64,000 nt of DNA from Paragonimus skrjabini miyazakii (taxonomy: Eukaryota > Platyhelminthes > Trematoda > Plagiorchiida > Troglotrematidae): the NCBI GenBank assembly GCA_014338405.1, contig JTDE01001561.1, positions 31,420-95,419 of the forward strand, given 5' to 3'. Shown piece by piece: positions 25,801 to 38,832 of the stretch (the first letter of the stretch is position 1; every line of letters starts with the position of its first letter). The notes beneath the pieces were generated by a model. That model did no database searches. It saw only the letters and a program-made list of their open reading frames with translations, and had not been told where the DNA came from. Position numbers and translations under genes: made by a program.

Positions 25801-28776
25801 TTTTTGCTGCGATAACTGTTTCTTCTCTGTGACTGTCCAATATTCCTGGTCAGAAAGAATTATTGTGGTCATAAATGTATGCAAAAGAAATAAGAAAGCG
25901 AACTAACGTATGAGAAATCGTTTAGCGTTAAGGTCAATTATGATTAAACCATTTCGAATTCGGAAAGCGAATCATTCACAGGCAAATTCCGTAATATGTT
26001 TCTGCCAACTAGTTTCAGGACGCGTAGAAACACCGTGAGCAGCTTGCATCTAGAAGTCACTTGTGCACTTTCGTGCCAACACTATCCGTCGGCGTTCATC
26101 GATTTCTGCACTCCCGTGTAGATCTTGTAAGGAGAGTATTACTGACTAAAACGATGGGTTACTTTGACTCATGTTTGAAAATTTTTACGGCCTTCGGTGA
26201 CAAAAATATATACATTCCCCTAATGTAAACCACCCGGTAGTATGTAAGCAACACGTAATGATCTTCATATGTCTGAACACTTGGTTTTACTGATCAGATT
26301 TTACCACAATGATGATCTCCCCTCTCATCAGAAAGGCACCAAGAAAACGCAACTGGTTTGAAAGAGCGACTGAACTCTGACAATAATCTGCACTTGCTGA
26401 CGGCACACAGAACCACAGTTTGGTGACTTAGTTAACTGTAAGCCTTAATCATGTATACGAACGATGTTCACTTTACGGTGATCAAACGGCGTAGCTATCA
26501 CACACCTCCCACTAACCTCATGTGTAAGCCCAGTTGGAATTGCCCGATGCTGAACTGCTTTGTCTAAAATGTAAGAGTGCACTGTTGACAACGCTTGTTA
26601 ACCATAAATGACAAGTGAAATCGCTTCATCAAACGCGTGAAATGCAGTATTATCCAAAATGATAGGCCGGTAAAGCAAAACGGATAGGACAGTGACGTTA
26701 TTTCTAAAAATGGAATATTTGCACTTGCACACTTTGTGGGCGGCTGCGCATATGTACAGGTGGTATATGGACCCGAACGGTAAGGTAACAAAACCACAAA
26801 ACACAACTAAGACAATTACGCCCACAATTTACACTACTTCTTCGTGATGTCATTGATTATACCGGTCACTCATATGGTTGTCTTTGTCATAGTTGGAAGG
26901 GAACTTCCTGCCAGTTTTCAATCACTATGTATTAATTAGGAGCTCTTGCGCGACATTGGGAACAACGTACATACAGAAATCGCACGAATCGTCCTATATT
27001 CTCCCAAAACCTCATTCTTGTTTGTGGGAACCTTTCAGGAGCTCCTCACTGGTCCTACACATAACAATTTCGAACGGTGAACAACTACGTCAGCAATCCT
27101 CAGGCCTGATAAACATTTTACTACATTTTATGACAGTTTCATCGCCAATCATCACTATAAGCTTCGGAACCAGTAACAAATACGAGCGGTGTATCCACTC
27201 TAACAGCAACGAGAAGATGGTGAAAACTCAAGATTAATATCTCACGCTGGACTAGAGTTCAGCTTTTTGACAAAAATGTTAGGCAGAATAGGCGCCAGTA
27301 AGAAACTCTTCATCATACACGTTCCATTTTCAGTGTGTTGGTTGAAAACTTTCGTAGACTTTGCATTATATGACAGAGGATAAACTAAACACACTAGAAA
27401 TTATTCTGCGTCATACCCACCATGTTGAGTATAAGGAAATGTTCTCAGAAAGTAGGTTATAATACACACTTATTGGTTTACAAATTTGCCATCAACATCT
27501 ATTATCTTCTTGTGTGCTACCGTTTTGTCCGCTTTTCACTACTTCATTCACCACTGTGAATACCGTAGTGGTGTGACCTTCCTTATCTTCTATTATACCA
27601 TAAAAGCTTTCGAACTTTGACAAGTTTATATTTTATTGAATCAATGCCAATTACACATCATCTGAGTTTATCACTCGGTATAAGGTAAAGATTAAGGTGA
27701 TATGTTTATAACTCGGTTTATCCTAACCATGGGGCACCGAACGTCTTTTTGTTAAAACACTTCAGCTTCAAAGGGTTTGAATCAAAAGGAACAAATGCGT
27801 ATATATGCGGGGAAAAACAATGCGGTCCATCAAACTATTTGTCGTATTCCGCGGGAACATAATATATATATATTATATATAGAACCTATGTTATGGATAG
27901 CAAACTCTTGTGGTGTGTTGATCTGCATTGACAAGTGGGAGACTAGTGGAAACGAAGGAATAAAACTAAGCATTCACTTGCGATATCCAATCGACAGAAA
28001 TAGCGGAAAGGTGGGTGGTAGTTTACTAGACTGTTGATTGTAGTTAGTAGAGGACGAGGAATAAGTAGCTGACGTTTGTGGTGGCTGGATACTTATACGT
28101 TGGACAAGAGTTCGATGGTTGATACTCTGGCTTTGGAAAGAGAAACACCTTTAGAAACACTAATTCCCTAGACAACTGTTCCGTTGTTCTTCGGGTGCAA
28201 CCGACTGCGCATAACAGTAGATGTTCCGTTGATATGTGTATGTGATGAACACAGGAAAACAAATCTTGTATCAACTTTACGGTAGAAATCGTTTTGCAAA
28301 ATGTATTTTGTTCGACACTGATTGATTTACTTTTCAAGAATTCAGAATATGTGTCAACTCTGGATTGCTTCTGCAGTGCACAAATTCAGTTACACTGAGA
28401 TAACTGTCCGAAAATTAATGTAAATAGAAGTACTCCTTAGATGAGTTATTCAACTTGCATAAAATTCAAACACAGGCCATTTTGTTACGGTGAGAACCAG
28501 CGAAATAAAGCAAACCGGAGACGGACATGACACATGTCAACAACTTGATACAAACAGGTGAGATAACCGAATCTCAAGCCGCAAAAGAATGACGAAGATA
28601 ATCTTGCACTGGCTGAAAAGTGTTCGTCTTCAACTTGGTTAACTATACCAGCCAAACCTAGGTTGGTTGGCTTGGGGTTTTGTAAACAGAGGAGTTTTCA
28701 TGGGCAATCGAGATACTTTGTATTTTGCAACATTCCATGCGTGTACACAAATTTGGATTTGTTTGTTACCTGGCAG
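22843..28776 (+). other. Long intron of gene 1
   Basis: About 5.9 kb. It holds a plus-strand reading frame at roughly 23990-24365 with a single internal TAG (at the codon after RDRALAAV), a TA-rich palindromic run at 27859-27881, and a short stretch at 28235-28285 that matches the terminus of the PLE family seen at 38833 and 41364. No other feature is supported. Confidence 0.5.
28235..28285 (+). repeat. Possible isolated PLE terminus
   Basis: The sequence around GAACACAGGAAAACAAATCT matches the end of the PLE arm at 41325-41360 (CAAACACAGGAAACAAATCT) with small differences. Upstream coding sequence of the element is not recognisable, so this is either a short solo end or a chance similarity. 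Confidence 0.35.
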
Positions 28777-29174
28777 ATTCAGAGGCGGAACTACGCAGTG
28801 CTTTTGAAAGTTATCAGGAGTTCAGACAAACCGCTTGTCAACCCAAAAACTACACCCTGTGCACTTCTATGATGCTTGGATTGCCACAACATCACACCAA
28901 TTTGGTCATTCCGCAGGGATTTCACGTGCAACGGTGTATCGACCAGCTGCAACGATACAGCTGTGGCTACTGCATCGGTTCATCTACAGATCTGGAGGAC
29001 CTGTCGGACGTGCAGTTGGATAGTTCAAGGCCAACGTTTGAGTCAGATGACCTCAGTGAAGTGGTGGGTGTTATCGACCGGGAACAAAAATATTCCTGCA
29101 GTTGTGAAACCCCAGATGAAGAGTGCGTGCCCACGAAGGTCGCATTGAAAACACAAGCAGTGGCTATCATCCAG
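28777..29174 (+). CDS. Gene 1 exon, acidic/Cys-containing protein segment
   Basis: The acceptor is GTTTGTTACCTGGCAG at 28776; the first two bases complete a codon begun at 22842 (phase 1). The donor is ATCCAG then GTAACA at 29174/29175, phase 0. The peptide begins DSEAELRSAFESYQEFRQ in the genomic frame (the first residue changes after splicing), then carries several Cys (CGYCIGSSTDLEDLSD, YSCSCETPDEEC) and a strongly acidic stretch. A metal-binding role for the Cys pairs is only a guess. All three alternative frames contain shorter openings, but this one fits both flanking phases. Confidence 0.72.
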
Positions 29175-32100
29175 GTAACATCTGCAGATTTGTGAGTCAC
29201 TCCAACTGAACTAATATGCAGAACGGTCACGTTGGTGCTAACATACCATTGAATAAGTGCTTGCTATTAAGCGGAACAACTTTCTTAACGTGAGGATGAT
29301 TTTCACACTCCCGATTTCTGTATTTGTCGGTTCATTCATACCTGTCAAATCATACTAAAAGAACCTGCTTATTTGCTTCCTTCCTCCAATCTGAGTGTCA
29401 GGTAGATTGTGTGTATCGTATATGTCTGTCTATTTTCTATATATTCTTCTCTCTGCTTGTCTTAACCTCAGAGTCCGTGTCCTCTTAAATTCGTGTTTTT
29501 GTTTGACCATTTATCCAGTTTTTCGTCACTCATCTCGTTGATAGTCTTTTCGAGTGGTTCGTCTTTTACTAAGACGCATATTAAATCTAGAATTATTTAT
29601 CACAAACCCGTATCACTGAGTTTCTTGCGGAATCCTAGGTATTGATATCTCTCACCCAAGGTTTCTGATGCCATCAATAATTAGTGGGTTGCATGTCATC
29701 GGGAATTTGCTTCGAATTCTAAGCCAACAAACCAATCAGTGAGTTGTAAGCAGCATGATTTCCAAAAAAAGTAACCCCTCCGACAGAAATCATTTATCAG
29801 TTGTATACGTTTTGTTCATCTCTGACTATAAGCTTTTCAAATGTGACGGTCTCCTTCTAACTGTCCTTACTGTCTACACCATACAATAACAGTGGCTACT
29901 ACGTGTACTAAGTGCCTATATTGTCATTTCAATAGTGGTCCGTCAGACATGTCATTAGATTAATGTCAAGGTTTTGGCTAGCAGCAAACGTGTCAGATAA
30001 CCCGGTGTGTAGATAGTTAGATAGGTGTAAGATTGTGTGTATCCAGCTTGTGTCACGTGCACTAATACAAAGCTAAGCAAGTTGTAGACTTCTGAAACAC
30101 GCTTGTTGTGAATCTGATAGAAAGTTGAATTTCCTCCGAATCGGATGGGACAGTAACCACACAATAAAGTATCAAATGTATATGAAGATACTGAGATTAT
30201 GGTGAACTGCTGAACTCTAAGACTATGGTTTACTAAGACATCTAAGTAGGAGCGGGTAAATGGTGAATAATGCGTTGGGTTCCTCCAACCCATTTGTTCA
30301 AAACAGAGAGAAGACACTGTATAGTTTTCCACCTACTAGTCATGCAGTCAATTTCCGTGACTATACCACTAACTGATGTCGTCCCGGTAGCATTGCTTCA
30401 ATAATCGATAGGAGTTTTGAGTAACACTTACGTAATATCATGGTGCACGACCTTGCTGGATGAACTAGATAACTGGACTGGTGACCTAGGAAGATGGACT
30501 CTTCGAATTTGCTAAAATATATAGATCGCTTTTACTTCGCAGTTGACAGAACCTGCAAGCTAACGTTTTAGCCTAGAGTTGTGGTAATATGTCGTCCTTC
30601 TCCGCAACGCGACCCGCCTTTTTTGCTATTTTCTTCTTATTGTGGATGTTCCGGTAGCTTTCTTCACAACTGTTATCTACAAGCGTCTATCTAACAAACT
30701 GCTCCGTCTTCCTCAGTTGTATCCGCTGGGTATATCAACGGTTTTTTCACTTGCTATCATGTGCGAACAGCTCTTTGTTGCCCCATTTTGTAAAAAATCT
30801 AATGTACAAGACTAAATTATTCCGACACTTATTTTCACTGATCATTTCTGTCGACTAGTTCTATGAATACGTTCCGTAACAAAAGTTCGTATACTTTACA
30901 AAATTCCAGATTCCTCTCCGTCAACGTTCAAAGCATTCAACGGAACTACTTCTCGTTACGAACCATCTTTCTTGCGGTTGTCAACCTCGGTGAGTAAAAT
31001 ACTCAGTTCATGAAAATCTAGATTTTCTACAACTCTAGCCTCGATAAATGAAATCTCACCACTTTTAGATCTTCTCAATACCTCACAACTCTAAGTACTT
31101 CCCCTGAAGGAAAAGGAAACTAGCAAACCCGACCAGTAATATTATAGTAGGTACAGCCAATAAACAGTCCGATTTCTTTCTGTAGCGTTAAACGTATCAC
31201 GAAAGTCTGCCAATGCTTTTGCTTTTAAGAAGTTTGCATGATAGCAACAATTGGATGGTCCCTCACAAAGTTCACATATGCAACGATCTCAATACAGCCT
31301 ATTAAGAACTTGTCAGAGAAATGTCAGAGACGTTTTCAGTAACCCAATTCATACCCCCAACTTCTAGCCATCCAGATCTTTCGTTAAGGTACTGCATTTC
31401 ATCTGTAGAAGAAGTTTTGGAAACCCATGTCTGTTTGTACTGAAGATAATACCTGTTCATGACTAGACAAATAAGATTGTTTTGATACTTATCAACATAA
31501 GCAACTTGACGGACAATACAATTTAGGTGACTTTCATCCAGCTACCGTTTTCCTTACTTCGTTGAAGCCTATAACCAAGGTCATCAAAATATCTTAATGT
31601 AAGTTATCTCTAGGCCAATTAATAGTAAATGGTAAGCAATTTTTTTTCAATATACAGGCCTAACTTCGAACCGTGCTAATGTGTTTTACGTCTAAATATT
31701 TTGTTTTTACACTCATTCTAGTTTGTGTTAGTCAGCTGATCTCTATTAGGTTCGTTTCAACGTTGAACCACTCACATCCACACCCACTTACAATTAACTA
31801 CGTATATGGTTTCTGTTGGATTCTCCCCAAAGATATTAAGCCTTTACACTTTCCTTATAAGCGTTTACCTGAATTAGGTGGTATGACATTATAAAATTTT
31901 GTTAACTTCACGTCTTCTCGATATATTTTGTAAAGTAATATTATCAAGTATTCCGCACTTACTATCCAGTGTAGTCGTTTACTGTTCTCGCAATTTCAGT
32001 TTAAACTAGTAGACTAGAGCGTTTGGGCTAGCTCGCTTGTTACGAGTGAACCAGTTGCAATGAGCCATACTGACGCATATCAGATAGTCAACCGGTGCTA

Positions 32101-32340
32101 CAGCACTTTAGCTACGTCCTTGAAACAAACCCTACAAATTACTACTTGTTTATATCTTTTTATGTTTTGCACACTCCCCACATTCACCTGTGGTTGCTGG
32201 TGGTAACAGTAAGCACTGTTTTTGATTTGTTTTAACGTTTTACGTATGAGCACACCTTATCAAGAGTTAACAACAGTTTAGCAAATTCTGTTGTTCGAAC
32301 ATCGAAGCGTTACGCAGAGGTTTCATATTTCGTCCATCAG
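29175..32340 (+). other. Intron of gene 1
   Basis: A 125-codon minus-strand frame (29955-30332) is present without domain support. The intron ends in the acceptor GTTTCATATTTCGTCCATCAG at 32340. Confidence 0.5.
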
Positions 32341-32565
32341 AGAAAATGTATGCAGCAGCACGCTGAAATAAGCCACAAGTTTCAGTTACTTATAAGCACA
32401 CTATGGACTGGCTTTAACCATTTCAGATTAGGTGATTCACGATCTAAACCCCTACTTGCCTGGCTTGAAAAAGGTCGAAGTTTTCCGACTGACCCACTTG
32501 TAGGACGTTGGTCAAAGGCTGGCAGAATGTCCGAACATATTTCACCTAAAGATTTTGACACTTAG
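32341..32565 (+). CDS. Gene 1 terminal exon
   Basis: The acceptor has a good pyrimidine tract; the exon starts in phase 0 and ends in TAG at 32563-32565 (74 codons). Peptide features: a possibly helical start (CMQQHAEISHKFQLLIS), then basic and Trp-containing sequence (FRLGDSRSKPLLAWLEKGR, VGRWSKAGRMSEHISPKD). With the upstream exons the predicted product is about 585 residues without counting the doubtful exon at 14476. The frame is also open upstream to 32234, so use of another acceptor is possible, but only the one at 32340 keeps phase with 29174. Confidence 0.68.
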   Translation, partial: RKCMQQHAEISHKFQLLISTLWTGFNHFRLGDSRSKPLLAWLEKGRSFPTDPLVGRWSKAGRMSEHISPKDFDT

Positions 32566-32721
32566 TTCCACCGTGTACAACAACCCATTTGTATGTCATA
32601 CAACCGCCCAATGCAAGAATTGTTGGTATAATCCTGGGAAAGGAAAGTGCGGCAAACAGATTCAGCTGTCAGTTCATAATTGCATTTTCATGTACAAATT
32701 GCTTTGATCAGTAACACCTAA

Positions 32722-32727
32722 AATAAA
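32722..32727 (+). terminator. Polyadenylation signal AATAAA for gene 1
   Basis: The canonical hexamer lies 157 bp downstream of the gene 1 stop codon, in an A-rich context. It is compatible with a short 3' UTR. Confidence 0.5.
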
Positions 32728-35700
32728 TAATGCATCACAATTCAACTTATTTTCTGAATTTCATTATGGAACAATTGCACCTGTTGCTCAATATTGTGAG
32801 CGTTGATCATTCTTTTCAAGTTCGATTGTAATCGCAGGATTATAAATCATTTATTTGATAATAAATAACCCAATGGTATGTGAACACGGTATGACAATAA
32901 TGCGTTTTTTATATATTCAGCTTTCAGCTGGGCATTTTTAACTGTGAAAGTTAACAACTTCTCTCCCTGTGACCTTTAACACTTACTTTGTTCAACCTTG
33001 TAAAAAAGCTCCCTAGTAATATATTTTACGATATATGTAATGAAACAAATTACACTCGTTTTTTAAACGCATTCTACGAGGTTTTTGTATTTATCGTAAA
33101 TTCCTTTGAAGTGCTTTAAATTAAACCTTTCTATAATACTGAACAAGCAAATATTGTACAGATTGGTTGTTAGGTAATATAACCGGCTGTCTTGCAGCTG
33201 ATCATGACTTGATCGCCTTCACGTAGGCTCAGGGTGACTTTGGTCTAAATTCTCCACTAACTCTCTTAGAGAAGACATCGTGCTCTGCTTTTAAAATTCA
33301 CAGTGACCGACTGTTATACTCCCAAAGAAGTATTCTTCACCATATGTATATTAGTAATTAGATACAAAATTTGTCAAGGGTTCTTAGTTTGTTGCATTCA
33401 GAGGCTGTGGTTCCAGAAATAGGGTAGTTTTCTGCAACATGGAGTACATATAGCAAATAAGCGCCTCAGTTCGTTAAGTGGAGTAAAGTCGAACGGCGTG
33501 CTCTGAGAACTGTCAAACCTTCAGCTTAAGACACTTGACGTTTAAACATTGGCGACTTTAAGAATCATTAAAGCATCAGAAACTTAGTAATGGCTCTTGA
33601 TGCCCAGTCCCAAACCGGTTTTGTCCTAGTTTGGACTCATCAAAAAGAGATAGTCCCAAGGGGTATCGAACCGGCTACATTTTGCGTTACGAGCCAATGC
33701 TCTTAGCCGGGGTGGCTTAGTTCCATCCACATCAATCGTGTCGGAACAAGCTACAACTCAAGTTCACTTAAAAGTTAATTGTGGATGTTATTTTCATCGT
33801 TGGCTAATGGCCTTGTGACTCAACTGGGCCCAGATTGGAGACACTTTGTAGAAAGAGACTTACGGGTTCACCAGATTAGATGTTTCATTGCTTGGCTCAT
33901 TCATCGGTCAATTTGTTCCGTACAGCTCATATTATTTGCTACTTGATCATAATACACGAGTGCTGATATGTTTGTTACCCAGCTACCCTGTTGCGTTAAC
34001 TGGTCCAGTATATTTTGTATGTAATTTTTATATGTTCCAAGAATTATCAAATGATTAATTGACGGATATGAAAGTCATATGTGGCAGTATTGTCATACAG
34101 ACTACGGGCAACGTGAACTATTCAATAAGGCTCCCAGCAACTAGAAGAAACTGCAAACAAGTGGATTATTTCAAAGCTCATTATAGACGACGACGTTCAA
34201 CATCAAGTTTAGTCAGCATCGGGTTTACTGCACCCAACAGTGGCATTTCATGTCCAGTAGTACCATTTATTGACCACTAAATAGAATTTATGTAAAATCT
34301 TCCACTAAGAGTCAAAATTAATAGTGAAAAGAATAATCGATTTGGATGAACTAGGAGCACTTATTAATTGGACAAAGCATGCAGTTAAGGGTGCTTTATT
34401 ATTCAGGCTGAGATTGAAATCAATTTAAGGCAGAGGGTCAAAAATTTTTTATGTTTGTTTGATTTTTTAATAAGGTAACCAAAAGTAATGTAGCAAAACA
34501 AAGATAGCCTTTTTAAACTCATCTGTTACTTTGGATTCTGTCTGTAAGTTGTTGGCAACCTGAGTTCGATTGTTTGAACATCTTTCCATAACTAGGACCT
34601 AAGCTTCTATCCTTGGTTGTGTAATCGCCGACCATCCTTGTAGACAGCTGATTGAGTTCGGTTGATGACGATGAGGTAAATGACAATGCTATTGTTTGAA
34701 ACATCGGGGTTCACTGCCATGGTAACGAAATTGATTGCGTCAACACCTTTTTCCAAAAATGAGCCGGTGCGTGACGCTTGATCACCAATGTCTCGGAGAA
34801 TGCCAACAGTCCAGGATTGCGGTTGCGTAATAGGAACCTGATTACTCCCATATTCATGTTCGTTCATTTCATTGTTTTGTCATCATGCGCTTAGCCTGCA
34901 TAACTGAATGTTTTATGTAATCGACTGATGAGAATAAACGGAATGCTTGCATCTCGCAATGTATGTCTTCATGCCGTCTTACTGCTATTGTTGTTGTTAG
35001 TGTTGATACTGATAAGGGTTATGAAACTGACAGGTGGCACTTGGTAAGTTAGCCATCTAATACCAGCATCTACAATCCTACATGAACTTCTCAAAGTTAG
35101 AGTGTTATCCTCCAAAAGTGCATCATAACCTCGTGTGTATATTTATCAGCTCCACAGTTTGTGAGCAGGCGAGCTCGGATGAATTACATGGGCAAATGTA
35201 GCGGTAGATATATTTGTCATTATCAGACATTGCATGAAACTGGTAGCAAATTTAGTAGAAAGGAAACAATCAGCTTTATAGTGGTCCGAGTCATCCACGA
35301 TTTCTTATTTCATGATGTCACTATTAAATCCTCTGTGCACTTTCAATCTCTCACTCCATTTATATGCACAAAACAAACGACGACAGGAAATGCAAACATG
35401 CTAATTTTTATACGTAAACCAGCATATTCAACCTGCCAAGCTACTTATTAAAAAGAATTGTATCACTTAAGACATAATAATTCGGGTTCTAACTAAGCTT
35501 CGGCTTGATTAACAGTTTATTTGGGATACACACTTTTCAATTAATCCACATATATATGTCGAGTGATTTCCGATTCCATAATTGGCCCGCACCGGAAACA
35601 TGAGCAACACAAACGTGCAATCATACTAAACGTGTTTGAAGTGGCTTACAAACAGCTAATTAGTATCACACTTTAATTAATTCGATTCATTCTGGACTAT

Positions 35701-35814
35701 TACGGATGGTTTGGCAGAGTAATTCAGTAGAAACCTCTTGGAGCATTAAAAACTGACATTCAGTCACAAAACTCATATCGATACATGCAAACTGATTTCT
35801 GCTTGTCATGAAGT
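32728..35814. other. Intergenic stretch
   Basis: It holds a tRNA-like SINE fragment near 33655-33720 and a 73-codon Arg-rich plus-strand frame at 34059-34280 that ends in a stop but has only a weak acceptor. A 96-codon plus-strand frame at 35161-35451 lacks support. Nothing else is seen. Confidence 0.45.
33655..33720 (-). repeat. tRNA-like / SINE fragment
   Basis: On the minus strand a good B-box-like run (GCCGGTTCGATACCCC) follows a degenerate A-box region (CGGCTAAGAGCATTGGCTCG) at about tRNA spacing. It does not fold as a complete tRNA by eye, so a SINE or a tRNA relic is more likely. Confidence 0.45.
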
Positions 35815-36950
35815 GGAGGGTGCGCTTGAGCAGTCCAGTGAACTTGGTGTTGAGTTTTTTCCTGGCGCTAGATTGACCGATCTGGAATACACGGACGACA
35901 TTGTCTTACTTAGCCTCTCTGCTGCAAACACACAGACCATGCTGGACAGGTTGAGCGACCGAGCTGGTTTGTATGGAATGTGCTTTGCACCTTCAAGATT
36001 CAGTGTTGTTTAAAGACTGGGGCACTTCAACTCCTATTTTTTTCATTGCAGGTAACCCACTTGAGACTGTGGACAGTTTCACATACTTGGGTAGCACTAT
36101 CTCATCAGCCTGTAATATTACGGATGAGATATCAGCGAGGATAGCAAAGGCACGAGTTGCCTTTGCCAAACTGCGTCATCCGTGTCGTCCAAAGGACGTC
36201 CGGTTGTCGCTGAAAGGAAGGGTATATAATGCCTGTGTGCAGTCCATTTTGCTATATGGTTCGGAAACGTGCCCTGTTTACAAAGAAGATATCAACAGAC
36301 TTGTTGTGTTTGACCATCGTTGTTTGACAGAAAGACACTGCTATTCTGCAACGACGAAACGTCATGTTCTATGGAAAATAGCGGATTGTCCTTAAACACT
36401 ACGTTATTGTTATTTACATCGATAAAATTAAAAGAATCTACGGTGAGTTCTACTTTGATGAACTGTTTGTCTCAGACTGTTCACTGATTGCGATCAATCG
36501 GTCAAATAATCACGGTACACAGCTTGCGATGTTGGGGTCACGTAATCCGTATGTCATCTAATCGTTTACCGTACCGGGCATTATATGCTGAGGCCACCAA
36601 CAGTTGGGTCAAACCACGTGTTGGTCAAGCAACAACGTGGTCACGAAATATGAAGGCCCTGACTGTTTCATTGAGCAACGTGGGTAGGTGTCGCCCGCCT
36701 GGATAGTGTCCTCGTGATCACTCGAACCGCTGGTTAGAGACGCTATCCGAGATGGCGATCTGTCGCAGTCAATGGCGTACCTGTATCCATTCCATTTCCG
36801 ATTCTTCTTCTTAGTCTTCTCTCAACAACTTTCAATCTTCTTAGTAACGTTTTCTTCTAAGATATTCCACGTCACTGTTGAGGTGAACGGCGGCCCGAGC
36901 CACAGTACCTTTGGTCAGGCTCATGGCTGTTATGATGATGATGATGGTGT
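35815..36950 (+). mobile_element. RTE-type LINE, 5'-truncated and interrupted
   Basis: It begins inside the reverse transcriptase with the catalytic block LTDLEYTDDIVLLSLS (YADD changed to YTDD). A frame shift near 36000 is followed by LETVDSFTYLGSTISS, ARIAKARVAFAKLRH and ILLYGSETCPVYKED. The conserved FDHRCL at about 36326 is broken, and the expected next blocks resume only at about 36515 (HSLRCWGHVIRMSSNRLPYR), so 150-190 bp of unrelated or scrambled sequence sits between. Reading continues (RNMKALTVSLSNVGRCRPPG) to the 3' end, which is an ATG-repeat tail (36932-36946). Same family type as the 20084-21190 copy, opposite strand. Confidence 0.88.
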
Positions 36951-38072
36951 GTTTAAACAACGAACTGTTATACATGTATAATGAAGATTTATATCAGTTG
37001 GTATATTTCATTTTTATGAGTCATCTTTGCCGAGTATCTCATGCATAATTGAGGACATAGAACGATGCCAGCCGACTCACAGCACAGCAAATGATATGTT
37101 AGTTTTCCATTAAGTAAATATATACACAACATGACAGTTTATTTAAATAGGAGTTTAGTTTTAAATAAGTTGGTAGGGGTTAGTCACAAGCACAAGCAGC
37201 AAAGAAAATGAGCTGCAAATGTGCAAATATTTGTTTGTTAATCTAATCTCTAACAAAAGACTTTGCTCGATTTAATCTGCTGTCAATAACTGGCCAAGTT
37301 GTGGTTGGGACTGATTCTCTACACACTACTTCTATCACGTTTCTTCAGACTGGATGTTTGTCTTGTTGTGGAGCTTATTGAAAATTCTGAAAAATTTGTA
37401 AAATAACGCATCCATACACATTACCCCTTGCATACATGTTCTGAATAGAAATGTAATAGTTAGCATTCATATCTAGAAACTGAGCAGATATGTACTGATT
37501 ATTTGCTTTCTTTCAGTCACTTTGGTAAGTTGATCGAAAGAGACAAGTTGAAATAAACACACCATTTACATTCTTCTCATTGAATACATTAGGATAAGTT
37601 AATCACATATCAAGTCTCTGATAGAAAACGCACGATTCAAAACACAATGTAGTTGGTACCAATTTCATTCGAACTTATTTGAAGGCTGAGAGTTATACGT
37701 ATACGTGTAAATCAGATACTATTGCAGTTTTCACAGTCTACGGTTGATAAATGTTTGGCAATGAAATTCGCAACTTTCTTTGAATGTTTGGAATGTCCTA
37801 TTTGGGATTATACCAGTAAACTCCACCCATTCTCGCTTAGGCTGTTCATTTCTAGTTTTAACGAAAGCATTCATACGGAGGTATGAATACTGCTAGTTAC
37901 AGTGACGGATGCTTGGTATACTATCATGCTGTTTGACCTTTCATTTGATTTATCAGGTAAAAAACTCTACTAGTCGCTTCTATCTGTACTCACTTTCAGT
38001 ATGGAACCCATTTAACTGATAGAAGTCATAAATCTAAACTTTTGCTTTACCATTTCTAAATCATTGTTTTAG
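36951..38072. other. No feature seen
   Basis: AT-rich sequence without open frames of note. It ends at the acceptor TCTAAATCATTGTTTTAG (38072), which includes a plausible branch site. Confidence 0.5.
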
Positions 38073-38217
38073 ATGCACCAATCGACTTTGTGTACCTCCA
38101 ACAAGATTTGTCATGCACACGACTTCTGACTGCGGTTGCATTTGTGAACCCGGTGATCATCGATGTAGAGCACTGTTGGAAGGCAAGCAACAGTTTACAG
38201 TACAGGAGTAAGTGTCT
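38073..38217 (+). CDS. Exon of group 2, possible BRCT-like segment
   Basis: Strong acceptor (ATTGTTTTAG) and consensus donor (CAGGA then GTAAGT) at 38217/38218. The exon is 145 nt, phase 1 at both ends. The peptide includes RLLTAVAFVNPVIIDVEHCW, whose pattern (helix, then small residue-Pro-Val-Ile/Val, then a Trp) resembles the third strand and second helix of a BRCT domain; this is a weak similarity read by eye, not a call. Flanking exons are uncertain, and the nearest downstream phase-1 start is at 45214. Confidence 0.6.
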
Positions 38218-38832
38218 ATGTGAAATATGCGACGATTTGCATTTGAATACTACTGATAAATCCAAAATAGTTCAGGGTCCTGAAAACTGTCGTAACTTAG
38301 TGATCGATGGATGGATTTATTATCATGGACATAGTGTTGTAACCGCAAAAGACGCTTAGCCTGTCAAATAACTATAGTAGCAATAAGATGCATGGCGTAT
38401 ATTGAAATGGTTTATATTTTAGTAACCAGATAATATCGAGTAACCGGCTTGTATTTTTAATTTGATGACTGACGACAAACCATCCACTGAGCATATTTGG
38501 TAGTATTTTACCCAGGACTTCAAGTAAGGTAACGTAGTTGTTGACAGATGCCGTTTCAGTTTTCGGTTTATCAGTTTTCAGCCTTAAATCTTGAGGAAGA
38601 ATCTACCAAGCATTTCCGAAAATGTAGTTGTATTTTTGAAAGTATTCTTGAAAGCTTACTCTGAAGTCCTATATTTGGGAAAAGCTTTGCAACTGTAGCA
38701 GCAGTTGATTCATTTCACATCAATGAATCCTCTAACCAGGCGCTGTTCATTCCCTCTTAATTTCAAACGAAACGGCAATTGACGAAAATGTAATCAATAG
38801 TTGCGCTCGAAAATACCCAATGAAGTCATGAG
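38218..38832. other. No feature seen
   Basis: Intron-like sequence between the exon at 38073 and the PLE. Confidence 0.5.
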
